Assembly (NCBI GenBank): GCA_964577115.1
Contig: CAZNXJ010000006.1
Location: 176,693-240,692 of the forward strand
Origin: CAZNXJ01 sp964577115
GTDB lineage: Bacteria; Planctomycetota; Planctomycetia; Pirellulales; Pirellulaceae
Direction of reading: 5' to 3'
Length of the DNA stretch: 64,000 nt
Below are positions 35,225 to 43,876 of the stretch, piece by piece (positions within the stretch are counted from its first letter, which is position 1; each line of letters begins with the position of its first letter). The notes under the pieces are model-generated. The model saw only the letters and a list, made by a program, of their open reading frames with translations. It did not search any database and was not told the DNA's origin. The translations under genes and the position numbers were made by a program.

Positions 35225-37582
35225 ATGGCGTTTGTAAATGCAAGTCTCTTGATCGGATCGCTGCTCGTCGCGATCCCGATCATCTTGCATCTGACGATGC
35301 GGCAGCGGCCGAAGCGCATTGTGTTTCCGGCCATCCGTTTTGTGCTTCCGCGCCGCGAATCGAACACTCGGAAGCTCCAGATCCGCCGCTGGCTGCTGCT
35401 CGCGCTGCGGTGTGCCGCTATCCTGCTGCTCGCACTCGCGCTGGCCCGGCCGAGCGTCGCATCGCAACTGCTCGGCGCCTGGCTTACCGTCGGCGTGCTC
35501 GGTGGGCTCGCACTGCTCGCCGGCGTACTGGCGCTGCTGGCCATTGTTGGGCAGCGAGGGCGGTGGCTCATTGCCGGGCTGGCCGCCTTGGCCGCCGTGT
35601 TGGCCGCTACGTCCGGGGGCATGGCCGTGTCCGCGATCTCGCGCGGTCCTGTTGGTTTCGGGGGCACCTCGGCACCTGTCGCCGCGGTGCTCGCCTTCGA
35701 CACCTCGCCGCGCATGATGTATCGGCACGAAAACAAGACGCGGCTCGAACAAGCGGGAGAAACGGCGCAGTGGCTGATCGGTCAGCTGCCGTCCGATAGC
35801 GAAGTCGCCGTAATTGATTCGCAAACACGTGCGGCCGTTTTCTCGGTGGACCCGTCGGCTGCCGCCCAGGCCGCCGAGCGGCTTCAGGTGTCGTACGTGC
35901 CGCGGTCCATGCCCGCCGTCGTCACCGACGCGATACAGCTCGCGCGAACCAGCCCCAAAACCCACAAAGAGGTTTACATTTTCACGGATCTTGCTGCCGC
36001 CGCCTGGCCCGAATCCGAAATGTCGGCGCTCAAAAGGCTCGTCGAAGAACAACCGGACATTTCGCTGTTCGTGGTCGATGTGGGGATCGAGCGGCCGGTG
36101 AACGTCGCGCTGGGCGACGTGCGGCTCTCCGCCGAAGTGCTTCCGCGGGATGGTGAGTTGCTGATCGAGACGGTGCTGCGCAGCGAAAATGTCGCAGCCG
36201 AGCGTGTGGTTGAGGTGCTGGTTGAAGAGCCCGATCCCTCGCGCCCCGTCATCCTCGATGGCGAAGTGCTCTTGCCCGAAGCGCGCCAGCGCGATCGTAC
36301 GTCCGTCGAGCTTAAACCGGGCACCGAGCAGGGAATTCAGTTTCGCGTCCGCGGGCTCGATGTCGGCGTTCATCATGGACGCGTGCGCGTGCTCGGACAG
36401 GATGGGCTGCCGGTCGACGACGAGCGGTATTTTACGGTCGAAGTCCAGCAGGCCTGGCCGGTGCTGTTGGCTGCGCCCGAGCAGGCCTCGATGCGCTTCG
36501 TTGCCGAGGCGCTCGCGCCGTACGATTTGCGCGTTGCCGGGGCCGCTCGATTCGATTGCGTACAGACGCGCATTGATCAGCTCTTGGATCAGAACCTGCG
36601 CGACTTTGCTGCGGTCGTGCTCTTGGACCCACCGCCGCTCGACGACGACGTGTGGAACGCGCTCGCGGACTACGTGCGCGAGGGAGGCGGCCTGGCCGTG
36701 ATGCTTGGCAGCCACGCCCAGTCGCCGGAGGCGTTCGATTCGGAGGCTGCGCGGCAATTGCTGGCCGGCACGCTTGCGCGGCAGTGGCGCGCGGCCGAGC
36801 GCGAGGTGTTTCTCGCGCCGCAGGACTACCAGCATCCTGTCACTTCGGCGTTTCGCGAGATCGCGGCGAGCACCCCTTGGTCATCGTTTCCCGTCTTTCG
36901 TCACTGGGTGCTCGATCCGCTGGCCGATGACGCGCATGTCATTGTGCGCTACAGCAACCAGCAGGCGGCGCTGGTCGAACGGTTGGTCGGGCGAGGCAAA
37001 GTGGTGACGATGACCACGCCGCTCTCTGATCCCGCTCGGCCACCCGGACGCGTACCGTGGAACGAGTTCACGTTCGGCGAGAATCCCTGGCCGCAGTTCA
37101 TTCTGGTGAACGAGCTGGCGATGTATCTGGTGTCCAGCGGAGAAGGGCGGTTGAACTATCTTGTTGGTCAGGCGGTATCGCTGCCCAATCGGGAGGCGAT
37201 CGATCCGGACCGCTACCAGCTTTTCCCGCCGCTCGGCGATGCCTACGACGTGCTGGCGGCTGACGAACTGGTCACGGTGCGCTTTACCGACGCGCCCGGC
37301 GCCTATCGCTTGAAGGGCAACCGCGGAGGCGTGGTGCTGCGCGGTTTCTCGGCCAATGTGCCCAGCGATGCGACTCGGATGGAGCGCATCGATACCAAAC
37401 TGTTCGAAGAATCGCTCGGAAATCGCTACGCGTTCGTACGCGAACGGCAGCAAATCGAGCGGGCTCAGGGGCGTGAACGCGCCGGGCGCGAAGTCTATCC
37501 GCTACTGATGGTGGCACTGGCAGTCATCCTCGGACTCGAGCATGTGCTGGCGAACCGCTTTTATCGGCAGCAGGAGGCCTAG
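35225..37582 (+). CDS. BatA-like membrane protein with VWA-like domain, incomplete MIDAS (785 aa)
   Basis: The start MAFVNASLLIGSLLVAIPIILHLTMRQRPKRIVFPAIRFV is the typical BatA N-terminus: one membrane helix, then a basic loop. Further helices lie around 55-75 and 90-140. A VWA-like domain begins near 155: D159-T-S-P-R-M departs from the D-x-S-x-S motif because the second Ser is Arg. A beta-rich region follows, then a domain with GGGLAVMLG (about 480-490) similar to the amidotransferase-like fold of its neighbour, and a final membrane helix (PLLMVALAVILGLEHVL). It probably sits in the inner membrane with the domains outside. The next gene starts six nt after its stop. Confidence 0.85.
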   Translation: MAFVNASLLIGSLLVAIPIILHLTMRQRPKRIVFPAIRFVLPRRESNTRKLQIRRWLLLALRCAAILLLALALARPSVASQLLGAWLTVGVLGGLALLAGVLALLAIVGQRGRWLIAGLAALAAVLAATSGGMAVSAISRGPVGFGGTSAPVAAVLAFDTSPRMMYRHENKTRLEQAGETAQWLIGQLPSDSEVAVIDSQTRAAVFSVDPSAAAQAAERLQVSYVPRSMPAVVTDAIQLARTSPKTHKEVYIFTDLAAAAWPESEMSALKRLVEEQPDISLFVVDVGIERPVNVALGDVRLSAEVLPRDGELLIETVLRSENVAAERVVEVLVEEPDPSRPVILDGEVLLPEARQRDRTSVELKPGTEQGIQFRVRGLDVGVHHGRVRVLGQDGLPVDDERYFTVEVQQAWPVLLAAPEQASMRFVAEALAPYDLRVAGAARFDCVQTRIDQLLDQNLRDFAAVVLLDPPPLDDDVWNALADYVREGGGLAVMLGSHAQSPEAFDSEAARQLLAGTLARQWRAAEREVFLAPQDYQHPVTSAFREIAASTPWSSFPVFRHWVLDPLADDAHVIVRYSNQQAALVERLVGRGKVVTMTTPLSDPARPPGRVPWNEFTFGENPWPQFILVNELAMYLVSSGEGRLNYLVGQAVSLPNREAIDPDRYQLFPPLGDAYDVLAADELVTVRFTDAPGAYRLKGNRGGVVLRGFSANVPSDATRMERIDTKLFEESLGNRYAFVRERQQIERAQGRERAGREVYPLLMVALAVILGLEHVLANRFYRQQEA

Positions 37583-37588
37583 TCGCGG

Positions 37589-39859
37589 ATGGACTTTTAC
37601 CTCCAGCCGATCCTCGATAGCTACGTGGCAGCCGGCGCATTGGCGGCGGGATTGGCCGCGCTATTGCTCTTGCGCCCCACCTTTGGTCGGCTGACGCCGC
37701 GTAGGCTACTCGTCCTGAACCTCATTCGCGGTAGCATCGTCGTGCTGATGGTGCTGGCGCTGCTCCGTCCCACGGTCGTCTTCACGACGTCGCTGGCCCG
37801 TTCGGCGGCGCTCGTTGTCCTGTTCGATCAGAGCCGCAGCATGCGCCTGCCCGATGCGGCCGGCGACAAGTCCCGCTGGCAGGCGCAGCAGGAAGCGCTG
37901 AATAAGGCCGCTCCGATACTGGCCGAACTGAACAAGGAGTACGAGGTCAAGCTTTACGGTTACGACGGACAGCTTCATCCGACGCGAATCGATAGCGGCC
38001 GCGTGGTGTTTCCTTCCGAACCCGAGGGGGACGAGACGGACATCGGAACATCGATCGATGCGGCCCTTCGCCAGGAGCTTGGTAAGCGGCTCGCCGCCGT
38101 GATCCTTACGGGCGACGGAGTCCAGACCGCGCCCGATCCGGACGTCGAGATTCATCATGCCGGTCGCGAACTGGCTCGAATGGGAACGCCGCTGTACGCC
38201 GTTGCATTTGGACCGCCGGGAAGCGCAGCACAATCGCGCGACGTGGCCATCGAAAACCTGCCCGAACAGTACACGGTCTTCGTCAAGAACGAACTGCAAG
38301 TACGTGGTGCCTTGCGCGTGCGCGGCTATGTGAACCAGCCGATTCCCGTTGAACTGCGGATCCAGGCTCCCAGTGGGCAAGAGCAGGTACTAGGACCGCG
38401 CCAAATCGTCGTTCGCGAGGATGGTCAGTTGGTGCCGGTCGAGATGGCGTTTACGCCCGACGAGCCGGGGCAGTACAAGCTGACAATGCGGGCCCTCGAC
38501 CAGCCCGGCGAACTGGTAACGTCGAACAACTCGTTGACTGCGTTTCTCACCGTGCTCGAAGGCGGGCTCAAAGTTGCCTACCTCTACGGCAGCCTCGTCG
38601 GAGAACAACGCGTACTGCGCTGGTCGCTCGACTCTTCGCCGGACATCGATCTGGATTTTGTCTTTGTCGATCCGCGCAATCGGGCGCGCTGGCCGGACGA
38701 TCGCGGCGACCTGCTGCGCGATTCCAGCTATGACGTGTATTTGATTGAGAACATTGATGCGTCCGCCTTTCGACTCGAGGATCTGACGGCACTGGCCAAG
38801 GCCGTGGAAAACGGGAAGGGCCTCATGATGATCGGCGGTTTCCACAGCTTCGGCCCGGGGGGGTACTACGGAACAGCGCTCCGCGATGTGTTGCCCATCG
38901 AGATGGGCCGCTTTGATCGCCAGGAACTCGATCCACTTGGCCCGATCAGCATGGATCTGCATCTGACGAGCGAGACCGGTATTCCGCTCGTCGCCGTTCG
39001 GCCGCATCCAGTGACGCGCCTTGGAAGCGAATCGGAGAACGACAAGATCTGGAGCAATCTGCCGCCCCTGATCGGCGCCAACCGGTTCCGGGGACTCAAG
39101 CCAAACGCCCAGATTCTGTTGGAATCGCCCGAGGGCGATCCCCTGTTGGTGGCCGGCGAGTACGGTCGAGGCCGGACGCTCGCTTTTGCCGGAGATTCAA
39201 CGCGCCGCTGGTGGCTGCATGGACACGAGGTTGAACACAAGCGGTTCTGGCGGCAAACGATCCTGTGGCTCGCTCAGCGCGAAAACGACGAAAAGAGCGA
39301 CGTGTGGATCAAGCTTCCGCAGCGGAGATTTGGCCGCCGCGCAGCGATTCGATTCGAGGCGGGTGCACGAACCGCGGCGGGAGATCCGATTGCTGACGCC
39401 GAGCTGTCCGCGGTACTCAAGACTCCCAGCGGGCAATCGCAAAGCATCACGCTGCGTCCCCGCGATGATCATTTCCAAGGCGAGCTGCGGGACGAACTAC
39501 CGGCCGGCGATTACATGATCGAAATCAGTGCGAAGAGCGGTGACCGGCCGCTCGGTTCAACGCGCGCGATCTTCCAGGTGCTCGACCGCGACCTCGAGCT
39601 GGCGAGCGCCGGCGCCGATCCCGATCAGCTTGCGCGCCTGGCGGCACTGACGAAGGACGTGGACGGGAGACTGGTAGCTGCCGAACAGCTTTCGGACGTC
39701 CTGCGGGAATTGCAGCGCCGGCTTCCCGAGCAGCGGCTCGACGTTCAATCCCGCTGGCGGTTGGGCGACACGTGGTGGGACGCCTGGTTGTTCTTCACGC
39801 TGCTCGTCGGGTTGCTCAGCGCCGAATGGCTCCTGCGCAAGCGCTGGGGCATGGTGTGA
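37589..39859 (+). CDS. VWA membrane protein with glutamine-amidotransferase-like domain (756 aa)
   Basis: Two N-terminal helices (about 15-30, 47-60) lead to a VWA domain with an intact MIDAS, D80-Q-S-R-S-M, followed by VILTGDGVQTAP and a beta-sandwich. Near 410 a class-I amidotransferase-like fold starts (GLMMIGGFHSFGPGGYYG) but the usual catalytic Cys is not evident, so it is likely structural. A C-terminal membrane helix lies at about 735-752 (WLFFTLLVGLLSAEWLL). The order of domains matches the planctomycete version of the MoxR cluster. It follows the BatA-like gene by six nt, so they are translationally linked. Confidence 0.85.
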   Translation: MDFYLQPILDSYVAAGALAAGLAALLLLRPTFGRLTPRRLLVLNLIRGSIVVLMVLALLRPTVVFTTSLARSAALVVLFDQSRSMRLPDAAGDKSRWQAQQEALNKAAPILAELNKEYEVKLYGYDGQLHPTRIDSGRVVFPSEPEGDETDIGTSIDAALRQELGKRLAAVILTGDGVQTAPDPDVEIHHAGRELARMGTPLYAVAFGPPGSAAQSRDVAIENLPEQYTVFVKNELQVRGALRVRGYVNQPIPVELRIQAPSGQEQVLGPRQIVVREDGQLVPVEMAFTPDEPGQYKLTMRALDQPGELVTSNNSLTAFLTVLEGGLKVAYLYGSLVGEQRVLRWSLDSSPDIDLDFVFVDPRNRARWPDDRGDLLRDSSYDVYLIENIDASAFRLEDLTALAKAVENGKGLMMIGGFHSFGPGGYYGTALRDVLPIEMGRFDRQELDPLGPISMDLHLTSETGIPLVAVRPHPVTRLGSESENDKIWSNLPPLIGANRFRGLKPNAQILLESPEGDPLLVAGEYGRGRTLAFAGDSTRRWWLHGHEVEHKRFWRQTILWLAQRENDEKSDVWIKLPQRRFGRRAAIRFEAGARTAAGDPIADAELSAVLKTPSGQSQSITLRPRDDHFQGELRDELPAGDYMIEISAKSGDRPLGSTRAIFQVLDRDLELASAGADPDQLARLAALTKDVDGRLVAAEQLSDVLRELQRRLPEQRLDVQSRWRLGDTWWDAWLFFTLLVGLLSAEWLLRKRWGMV

Positions 39860-39890
39860 CGCGGGGTGTGGCGCGAGCGCGGACGCTCAG

Positions 39891-40619
39891 CTACAGTCGG
39901 AAATTCCATGTATCTTGCGAATACCGTTCGGCCACGATTTCTTTGACCAGGTCGCGCGGCCAATCGCAAGTGGTCGTCGTGTTCCAGACGGTTTGCAGTC
40001 GAGCCCGAACGTCGTGCGGTGCGACCGGTAGGTTCGCTACGAACTCGCCGTGCTCGCGTCCGCGCCGATAGGCCGGCTGCCGCGGTGCGGTCTTGAGGCA
40101 GCGACTGATCAGCTCAAGCGGAAAATCGTAGAGCAGTGTTCCGTGATAGAGTACCGTGTGGCGGCGGCAGCGGAGGCTATTGCCCGAAACTTTGCGATCG
40201 CGCCACACGAGGTCGCTGATTCCTTGGCGTGCTACGCCAGGCACAAGCGGCTCCAGGGCTTCGGCGAAACGGCCGAGCACCAGACGATGGGCTTCATCGA
40301 GCACACGGATGGCCGGGTGTTCGTCGTAGCTGACCACGACGGCGTACATCAGGCAGCCCGGCCCGCCCACGACCGCCGCACCGCCGCTTGATCGCCGCAG
40401 GATCGGGATGCCGAGCTGCTCGCACGCTTCCCGATCGACCTCCTCGGCCCACCTCGATGCGCGGCCGATCACCACAACGGGCTCTTGTGCTTCCCAGACT
40501 CGCAGGAATGTTGGAACCGGTTCGCCGCTCGCCGCAAGGTTTTCGGCCAGCTGCTGGAGAGCGTCATCGAGCGCGATGTTCTCGGCCGCAGTCGGCAAGG
40601 TCAAATCGAGGTACTGCAT
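39891..40619 (-). CDS. Lipoate/biotin ligase-family protein (BPL/LplA/LipB fold, 242 aa)
   Basis: Motifs of the BPL_LplA_LipB fold are present: RRSSGGAAVVGGPGCLMYAVV (about residues 72-92), and the catalytic-type lysine in DRKVSGNSL (about 143), followed by HGTLLYDF. The family attaches lipoyl or biotinyl groups to carrier proteins or moves octanoyl groups between them. The histidine often present after the GG motif in lipoate ligases is not there, so octanoyltransferase-like (LipM/LipL type) or ligase activity cannot be decided. The start MQYLDLTLPTAAENIALDDAL is typical. It is divergent from a HEAT-repeat protein whose promoter lies between. Confidence 0.85.
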   Translation of the reverse strand: MQYLDLTLPTAAENIALDDALQQLAENLAASGEPVPTFLRVWEAQEPVVVIGRASRWAEEVDREACEQLGIPILRRSSGGAAVVGGPGCLMYAVVVSYDEHPAIRVLDEAHRLVLGRFAEALEPLVPGVARQGISDLVWRDRKVSGNSLRCRRHTVLYHGTLLYDFPLELISRCLKTAPRQPAYRRGREHGEFVANLPVAPHDVRARLQTVWNTTTTCDWPRDLVKEIVAERYSQDTWNFRL

Positions 40620-40651
40620 ACGATGGCGGCAACGCAGCCGCGGGAGACGAG

Positions 40652-40679
40652 TTGACCGGCGGGCACGTGCCTCTAGACT
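40652..40679 (+). promoter_or_regulatory. Candidate promoter for the HEAT-repeat membrane protein
   Basis: TTGACC and TAGACT are separated by 16 bp, ending 57 nt before the start codon. Both hexamers are close to consensus. Confidence 0.5.
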
Positions 40680-40736
40680 AGGCGGTGTAGCAAAGTCTCT
40701 CAGCTTAACGCAGCACGCTACTTTCGAGAACTCCTC

Positions 40737-41777
40737 ATGTCCGGCCTGCCGCCCTCCAGCGAATCCTCGGGTTCGTCTCCGCCGCCCGCGCAAGCGGCTG
40801 ATGACCGGCTGCCGCCGGTTGAACCGCCTAGCGCTTCGTTTCTCTTGCAACTCTTCCTCATCCCGCTCGTGATCGTTTCGATCATCGTCGCGGTGTGGGC
40901 GATGTTCAGCTGGGTCGTGCAATTGGGAAGCAGTCCCCAGGATCTGGTGGCTGGTATCCGCGCGATGAACGACGCGAGCTGGCACAAGGCGTATACGCTA
41001 TCGGACCTTCTGCGGAACCCGGAATACGATCATTTGAAGGATGACGCCCGGCTGGCCGGCGAGCTGGCGGAGCTGCTGACAAAGGAGGTCCAGGAAGGCA
41101 GTCTGAACAGCGATCATCGCAATCTGCGTATCTATTTGTCGCGGGCGTTGGGCGAGTTCCGCGTTCCGCAGGTCGCGCCGGCACTGGTGCTGGCCGCCAC
41201 CAGCCAGCGTAGCGACGAAGAAATTGCGGTGCGACGCACGGCCATCGAAGGGCTTGCCGTGCTCGCCGACAACGTTGGAGCGGAACGGTTACGCGAAGCG
41301 GAGGGAGTCGTCGACGCGGTGATTAAAGCGTCGTACGAGCGGGGCGAGGGGGAATTGCAACAGGCAAAAGCCGACCTGCGCTCGTCGGCCGCGTTTACTC
41401 TGGGGGTGCTCGGTGGTGAAGCCGCCGTCGAACGGCTCGTCGTACTGCTCGACGACCCCTATGCCAACGTGCGTTATAACGCCGCCCTCGGTCTGGCTCG
41501 GAGCGGGGATACACGCGCCGAGCCAACGCTGGTCGAAATGCTCGACCCCAATGATCCGCGCGCGGTCGCCGACGAAGAAGTCGAAGGCGCAAAGCAACAG
41601 AAGCGACTTCAGGTTCTCACCAGCGCGATCGCCGCCGCCGCGCAGCTCGGCTACAACAATCCCGACGCCGATCTTCAATCCACGCGCGATGCACTCGAGC
41701 GGCTTTCGCGCGCGGAAGTGCCGCGCGCAGTGCGCTTGGAAGCGCGCGAAGCTCTGCTTGTTCTCGAACGCCGCTAG
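40737..41777 (+). CDS. Membrane-anchored HEAT-repeat protein (346 aa)
   Basis: A Pro/Ser-rich N-terminus (1-34) is followed by one membrane helix (about 36-60: LLQLFLIPLVIVSIIVAVWAMF). The rest is helical with HEAT-type repeats, clearest at SSAAFTLGVLGGEAAVERLVVLLDDPYANVRYNAALGLARSGD (about 222-264), where the second helix shows the VRYNAALGLA pattern. HEAT proteins are scaffolds; no partner is evident. No enzymatic motif. The gene follows a good promoter and has no near neighbour on its strand. Confidence 0.8.
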   Translation: MSGLPPSSESSGSSPPPAQAADDRLPPVEPPSASFLLQLFLIPLVIVSIIVAVWAMFSWVVQLGSSPQDLVAGIRAMNDASWHKAYTLSDLLRNPEYDHLKDDARLAGELAELLTKEVQEGSLNSDHRNLRIYLSRALGEFRVPQVAPALVLAATSQRSDEEIAVRRTAIEGLAVLADNVGAERLREAEGVVDAVIKASYERGEGELQQAKADLRSSAAFTLGVLGGEAAVERLVVLLDDPYANVRYNAALGLARSGDTRAEPTLVEMLDPNDPRAVADEEVEGAKQQKRLQVLTSAIAAAAQLGYNNPDADLQSTRDALERLSRAEVPRAVRLEAREALLVLERR

Positions 41778-42204
41778 CCATACTTGGGGGCGACGTCGAG
41801 TTGCAATGGTAACGGTTGGCGCGAATCCGCAGAGCTAGGGCAGCCTTTGCAGGAGGGGCCGTTTGTGCCGGCTAGGTAAAGTTGTGTCCGAACCTATGCT
41901 GCGCAAATTGGTTGCGAAATATGCTGATTTTTCCGTGTCGGCAAAGCGGCAGTCGATCTTCAAAAAAATTTTGAGCTACAGAGTTTCTGGTGCGGTTATT
42001 GTTGGTATGTTTCTAGTGAGGCGTTGAGAAACTCGGCGCGGCAATGCCATCGTGGATGGTGGGTCGAGTTTGATCCAGGGATGTGTCACGATGGCACGTC
42101 GCGCGACAACGTTGGTTGTACCGGTGCCCAGGGAAGCCCGGTTGGCTCATCGTTGAAGGGCTCGAATCGAGGGACTGCTGGAGCTCATAACGGCAGGTGA
42201 GAAA
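41778..42204. other. Leader region upstream of the YTV-type gene
   Basis: 427 nt without a gene and AT-richer than its surroundings. A perfect inverted repeat TCAAAA-AAA-TTTTGA stands at 41960-41974. A second pair, GTTTCT and AGAAAC, flanks 12 nt further on. A weak promoter (TTTCTG, 16 bp, TATGTT) is possible in the same area. The base composition and repeats suggest regulated expression of the secreted YTV protein. Confidence 0.45.
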
Positions 42205-43701
42205 GTGAAGACGTCAATCGCAGTTCTGGGGTTCGTGTTCTTGCTGACGGCTGGCGGTTCGTCGCTTCACGCGCAGGATTATTATCCCGTCACGAGCTAC
42301 CGCCTGGTGTACAAGACGGTTTACGACGAAGAGCGCGTGACGGCTCACCGCCTGCAATATGAAACCGTTTATGAGGAGCGGGACGTCGTTTCCGAGCGCC
42401 CCGAGTGGGTGACGGAAATGCGTCAGCGCCGCGTGCGCGTCGCCAAGCCGGTGATTGAAACGAGCGAACGCGAAGAGCGACGGGTCGTGTTGCGACCGGT
42501 CTGGGAAACGGAGTACCAGGAGCGCACTCGCCAGGTCACGCGTTACGTGACCGAAACGTCTTCGCGCGAAGAACGCTATACGGTTTACCGACCCGTCTGG
42601 GAAACGCAGGAACAGGAGAATCGCCGTATCGTTCGCCGTCCGGTGACGGAAACGGTCATGCAGCAGCAGCAATACACGGCGTACGAACCGGTGACGACAA
42701 TGCGAACCGAGTACGTCGATCAGGGCGGGTTCGTCGATTACCAGATGCTGAGCCCCGGGCCGGTGCGTACGGAACTGCGGTGCTTGCCCGGTGGCACTTA
42801 CCACGATCCGACGACGGGGTACAACGTGGTGCGCCGCGCTGGCTTGCACTGGGTCCAGGTGCAGCAACCGCCCACCGTTACCACGATGCGGCAGTACGTG
42901 CCCAACGTCGTCGCTCGTCAGGTGCCTCAGACCACGCTCATGCCGAAGGTGGTCACCCAGGAAACGCCGGTGCAGGTGACGCGTTACCAGGACGAAGTCG
43001 TCGTGGAAAAGGTGCCCGTCCAGGTTTGCCGGATGGAAGCCGTCGAGGAAGTGCGGCACGTTCCTGTGACCGTGCAGCGGCCCATCGTGGAACAGGTCGT
43101 GGAAAAGGTTCCGGTACAGACGCTGAAGTGGCATCGCGAGGAGATCGTGAACAAGGTCCCCGTGACCACACAGCGCATCGAATATGAAGAACGGGTTGAA
43201 GAGGTTCCCGTTCAGGTCTGCCGCATGGTGCGCGAAGCGAAGAAGGTCCGTGTTCCGCATACCGTGGCGAAGTGGGTGCCGTACGAGACCACTCGGCTCG
43301 TGCCCCGCACGGTCGTTATGCGCGTGCCGGTGAATCCCTGTGATCCGTGCGGTGTGCCGCCGCCGGCCACGATCACCTCGCCCGCCGACGTCGCGCCGGC
43401 GTTGCCGCCCGTAACGCAGCCGCCGGTCACGACCCAGCGCGCGACGCCCGACGCGGAATCGCCGTCGTCCTCGCAGCCGCAGAAAGACACAAAGACGCCG
43501 TCGCCGTCCGACCGCTCGTCGCCAAACGGCGACGCGGCGGGCGACGAAACGACGGGTGGCGATCGGGACGACCAGCCCACGGGCCGTCCGCGCCTCCAGC
43601 TCGACCGGCCCAGCAATGGCGCCCCCGAGAGCGACTCGCAGCCGCCGGCCAACGAGGCACCGAGCAACGGGGATGCGTCGGCGAGCGAAGCGCGAGCATA
43701 A
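42205..43701 (+). CDS. Secreted YTV-repeat protein (planctomycete cell-surface type, 498 aa)
   Basis: A signal peptide (MKTSIAVLGFVFLLTAGGSSLHAQ) precedes a region of near-identical strands, alternating Tyr/Thr/Val and charged residues: YPVTSYRLVYKTVYDEERVT, TVYRPVWETQEQENRR, RPVTETVMQQQQYTAYEPV and VVVEKVPVQVCRM recur about every 20 residues up to residue 380. This matches the YTV domain described from planctomycete genomes, where it is proposed to be part of the proteinaceous cell wall. Cysteines appear singly (VQVCRM twice, CDPCG once), allowing cross-links. The C-terminal 110 residues are Pro/Ser/Thr/Asp-rich, presumably disordered. The start is GTG with AGGTGAG upstream. Confidence 0.88.
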   Translation: MKTSIAVLGFVFLLTAGGSSLHAQDYYPVTSYRLVYKTVYDEERVTAHRLQYETVYEERDVVSERPEWVTEMRQRRVRVAKPVIETSEREERRVVLRPVWETEYQERTRQVTRYVTETSSREERYTVYRPVWETQEQENRRIVRRPVTETVMQQQQYTAYEPVTTMRTEYVDQGGFVDYQMLSPGPVRTELRCLPGGTYHDPTTGYNVVRRAGLHWVQVQQPPTVTTMRQYVPNVVARQVPQTTLMPKVVTQETPVQVTRYQDEVVVEKVPVQVCRMEAVEEVRHVPVTVQRPIVEQVVEKVPVQTLKWHREEIVNKVPVTTQRIEYEERVEEVPVQVCRMVREAKKVRVPHTVAKWVPYETTRLVPRTVVMRVPVNPCDPCGVPPPATITSPADVAPALPPVTQPPVTTQRATPDAESPSSSQPQKDTKTPSPSDRSSPNGDAAGDETTGGDRDDQPTGRPRLQLDRPSNGAPESDSQPPANEAPSNGDASASEARA

Positions 43702-43876
43702 AGTGGGAGGGTTCGGGGAGCCGAGTTCAGGGAGTGGAGTTCAGAAGTTAGGATGGTAACTCTTCCGAGAAAACGGACTCTTGCGCCCTCTTACCTTCCG
43801 GGCTCTAAACCGTTTCCCTCCTGCGCCCCTGAACCCTGTCCCCTCTACCCCCTTTCTGCTGTAACCTCTTTCGTTC

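Noticed and set aside
35147..36835. 562-residue open frame antisense to the BatA-like gene
   Set aside because: The sense strand has clear family matches; the antisense shows none.
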